A program made the position numbers and the translations under genes. A DNA stretch of 64,000 nucleotides, taken from assembly GCF_012952065.1 (NCBI RefSeq), contig NZ_JABCJJ010000014.1:21207-85206 (forward strand), given 5' to 3'. Within the stretch, counting starts at the first letter, position 1; each line of letters begins with the position of its first letter. The notes under the pieces were generated by a model. It searched no databases and was not told the origin of the DNA. It saw only the letters and a list, made by a program, of their open reading frames with translations. The stretch comes from Cellulomonas fimi. Its GTDB lineage: Bacteria; Actinomycetota; Actinomycetes; Actinomycetales; Cellulomonadaceae. Of this stretch, positions 63,771 to 64,000 are shown one piece after another.

Positions 63771-64000
63771 GGCGTGTCTCCCTTATGCGCGTAGCCAGGT
63801 GAGGCAGGCGCTGAGGGTGGCGCCGGCGCGGTAGGTGATGGCGAGCTTGTCGTAGCGGGTGGCCAGGGCGCGCCACTGCTTGGCGTGGACGAAGGAGCGT
63901 TCGACGACGTTGCGGCCGCGGTAGGCGTTCTTGTCGAACGTCGGTGGGCGTCCGCCCTTGGCGCCGCGGCGTTTTCGAGCCGCGATCTGGTCGCTCTTCT
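63771..64000 (-). mobile_element. IS5-family insertion sequence, truncated by window edge
   Basis: The element appears to begin at GGCGTGTCTCC (63771) immediately after CTAG. From the minus strand a frame with stop TAA at 63783-63785 is open to the window end and encodes the C-terminus of a DDE transposase: GGRPPTFDKNAYRGRNVVER, then SFVHAKQWRALATRYDKL and AITYRAG. This is the conserved terminal block of IS5-family (IS427-like) transposases, including the catalytic Glu in NVVERS. The 5' part and right end lie outside the window, so intactness is unknown. Confidence 0.85.
63783..64000 (-). CDS. IS5-family transposase, C-terminal part
   Basis: About 72 residues are inside the window, ending TYRAGATLSACLTWLRA. 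They contain the RPPTFDKNAYRGRNVVERSF block with the catalytic Glu of the DDE triad followed by the RYDKLAITYRA motif. The gene is cut by the window edge; in many elements of this group the transposase is made from two frames by frameshifting, which cannot be checked here. Confidence 0.85.
   Translation of the reverse strand, partial: KSDQIAARKRRGAKGGRPPTFDKNAYRGRNVVERSFVHAKQWRALATRYDKLAITYRAGATLSACLTWLRA

Noticed and set aside
1..64000. CRISPR array, tRNA, rRNA, riboswitch or prophage
   Set aside because: No spaced identical repeats of CRISPR type, no cloverleaf or rRNA sequence, no known riboswitch core and no phage genes were recognised on reading both strands.

Overview
The window comes from the chromosome of a very high-GC actinobacterium, most likely a member of the Micrococcales near Cellulomonas. 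The evidence is gene content: a dcw cluster of the actinobacterial order (mraZ to divIVA, with sepF and yggT, without ftsA or ddl), the bifunctional isomerase PriA in place of HisA plus TrpF, a RecQ-like helicase fused to a phosphoribosyltransferase domain, an F420-type pyridoxamine-oxidase-fold protein, DUF1844/DUF3040/DUF5302 and SAV_6107-type HEPN proteins, and LexA boxes of the TCGAAC-N4-GTTCGA type. I could run no database search, so family names rest on motif recognition.

Layout. 0.4-2.5 kb: a Fur-type regulator and a catalase (oxidative stress). 2.6-5.2 kb: a DUF1844 protein behind an 11-bp repeat array, then a small envelope island (coiled-coil membrane protein, trypsin-like lipoprotein, GerW-like protein). 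5.3-14.8 kb: histidine biosynthesis on the minus strand (hisD, hisC, hisB, an unknown gene, hisH, priA) followed by sseB, interrupted by an alcohol-dehydrogenase-like gene and the rqlH helicase on the plus strand. 14.8-19.2 kb: S4 protein, F420-type protein and dnaE. 19.3-40.4 kb: one long minus-strand block containing rluD, lspA, a DksA/TraR-type protein, divIVA, yggT, sepF, pgeF, ftsZ, ftsQ, murC, murG, ftsW, murD, mraY, murF, murE, ftsI, ftsL, rsmH and mraZ. Most mur/fts junctions are ATGA or GTGA overlaps, implying translational coupling. 40.7-45.3 kb: divergent moxR-DUF58-transglutaminase operon. 45.3-49 kb: DUF3040, SOS-controlled dinB with its HEPN partner, a spermidine-synthase-like gene and a cold-shock gene. 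49.3-53.6 kb: PAC2 protein and a three-gene signalling cassette (receiver, CHASE3-type histidine kinase, receiver-PP2C phosphatase). 53.8-59.6 kb: HelD-type helicase with a hairpin leader, serA, DUF5302, a HAD phosphatase and an aldo/keto reductase. 59.7-63.6 kb: serine hydrolase, a stand-alone Tudor-like domain, nrdR, a LysM membrane protein and lexA, in the same lexA/LysM/nrdR arrangement as mycobacterial lexA-chiZ-nrdR. The right edge cuts an IS5-family transposase gene.

The most interesting material is regulatory. About a dozen genes have a TANNNT-like box ending six bases before an ATG or GTG with no Shine-Dalgarno, the signature of leaderless transcripts. A seven-unit 11-bp array abuts the DUF1844 start. 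Three 10-bp-spaced GTGGAG repeats overlap the mraZ promoter, and similar pairs lie on the other strand towards moxR. The helD leader carries two tandem perfect hairpins. SOS boxes sit inside recognisable promoters at dinB and lexA. I found no tRNA, rRNA, CRISPR array or prophage, and no clearly novel multi-gene system. The best candidates for undescribed biology are the 11-bp array, a possible MraZ link to the moxR operon, the helD leader, and the unknown gene translationally coupled into the his operon.
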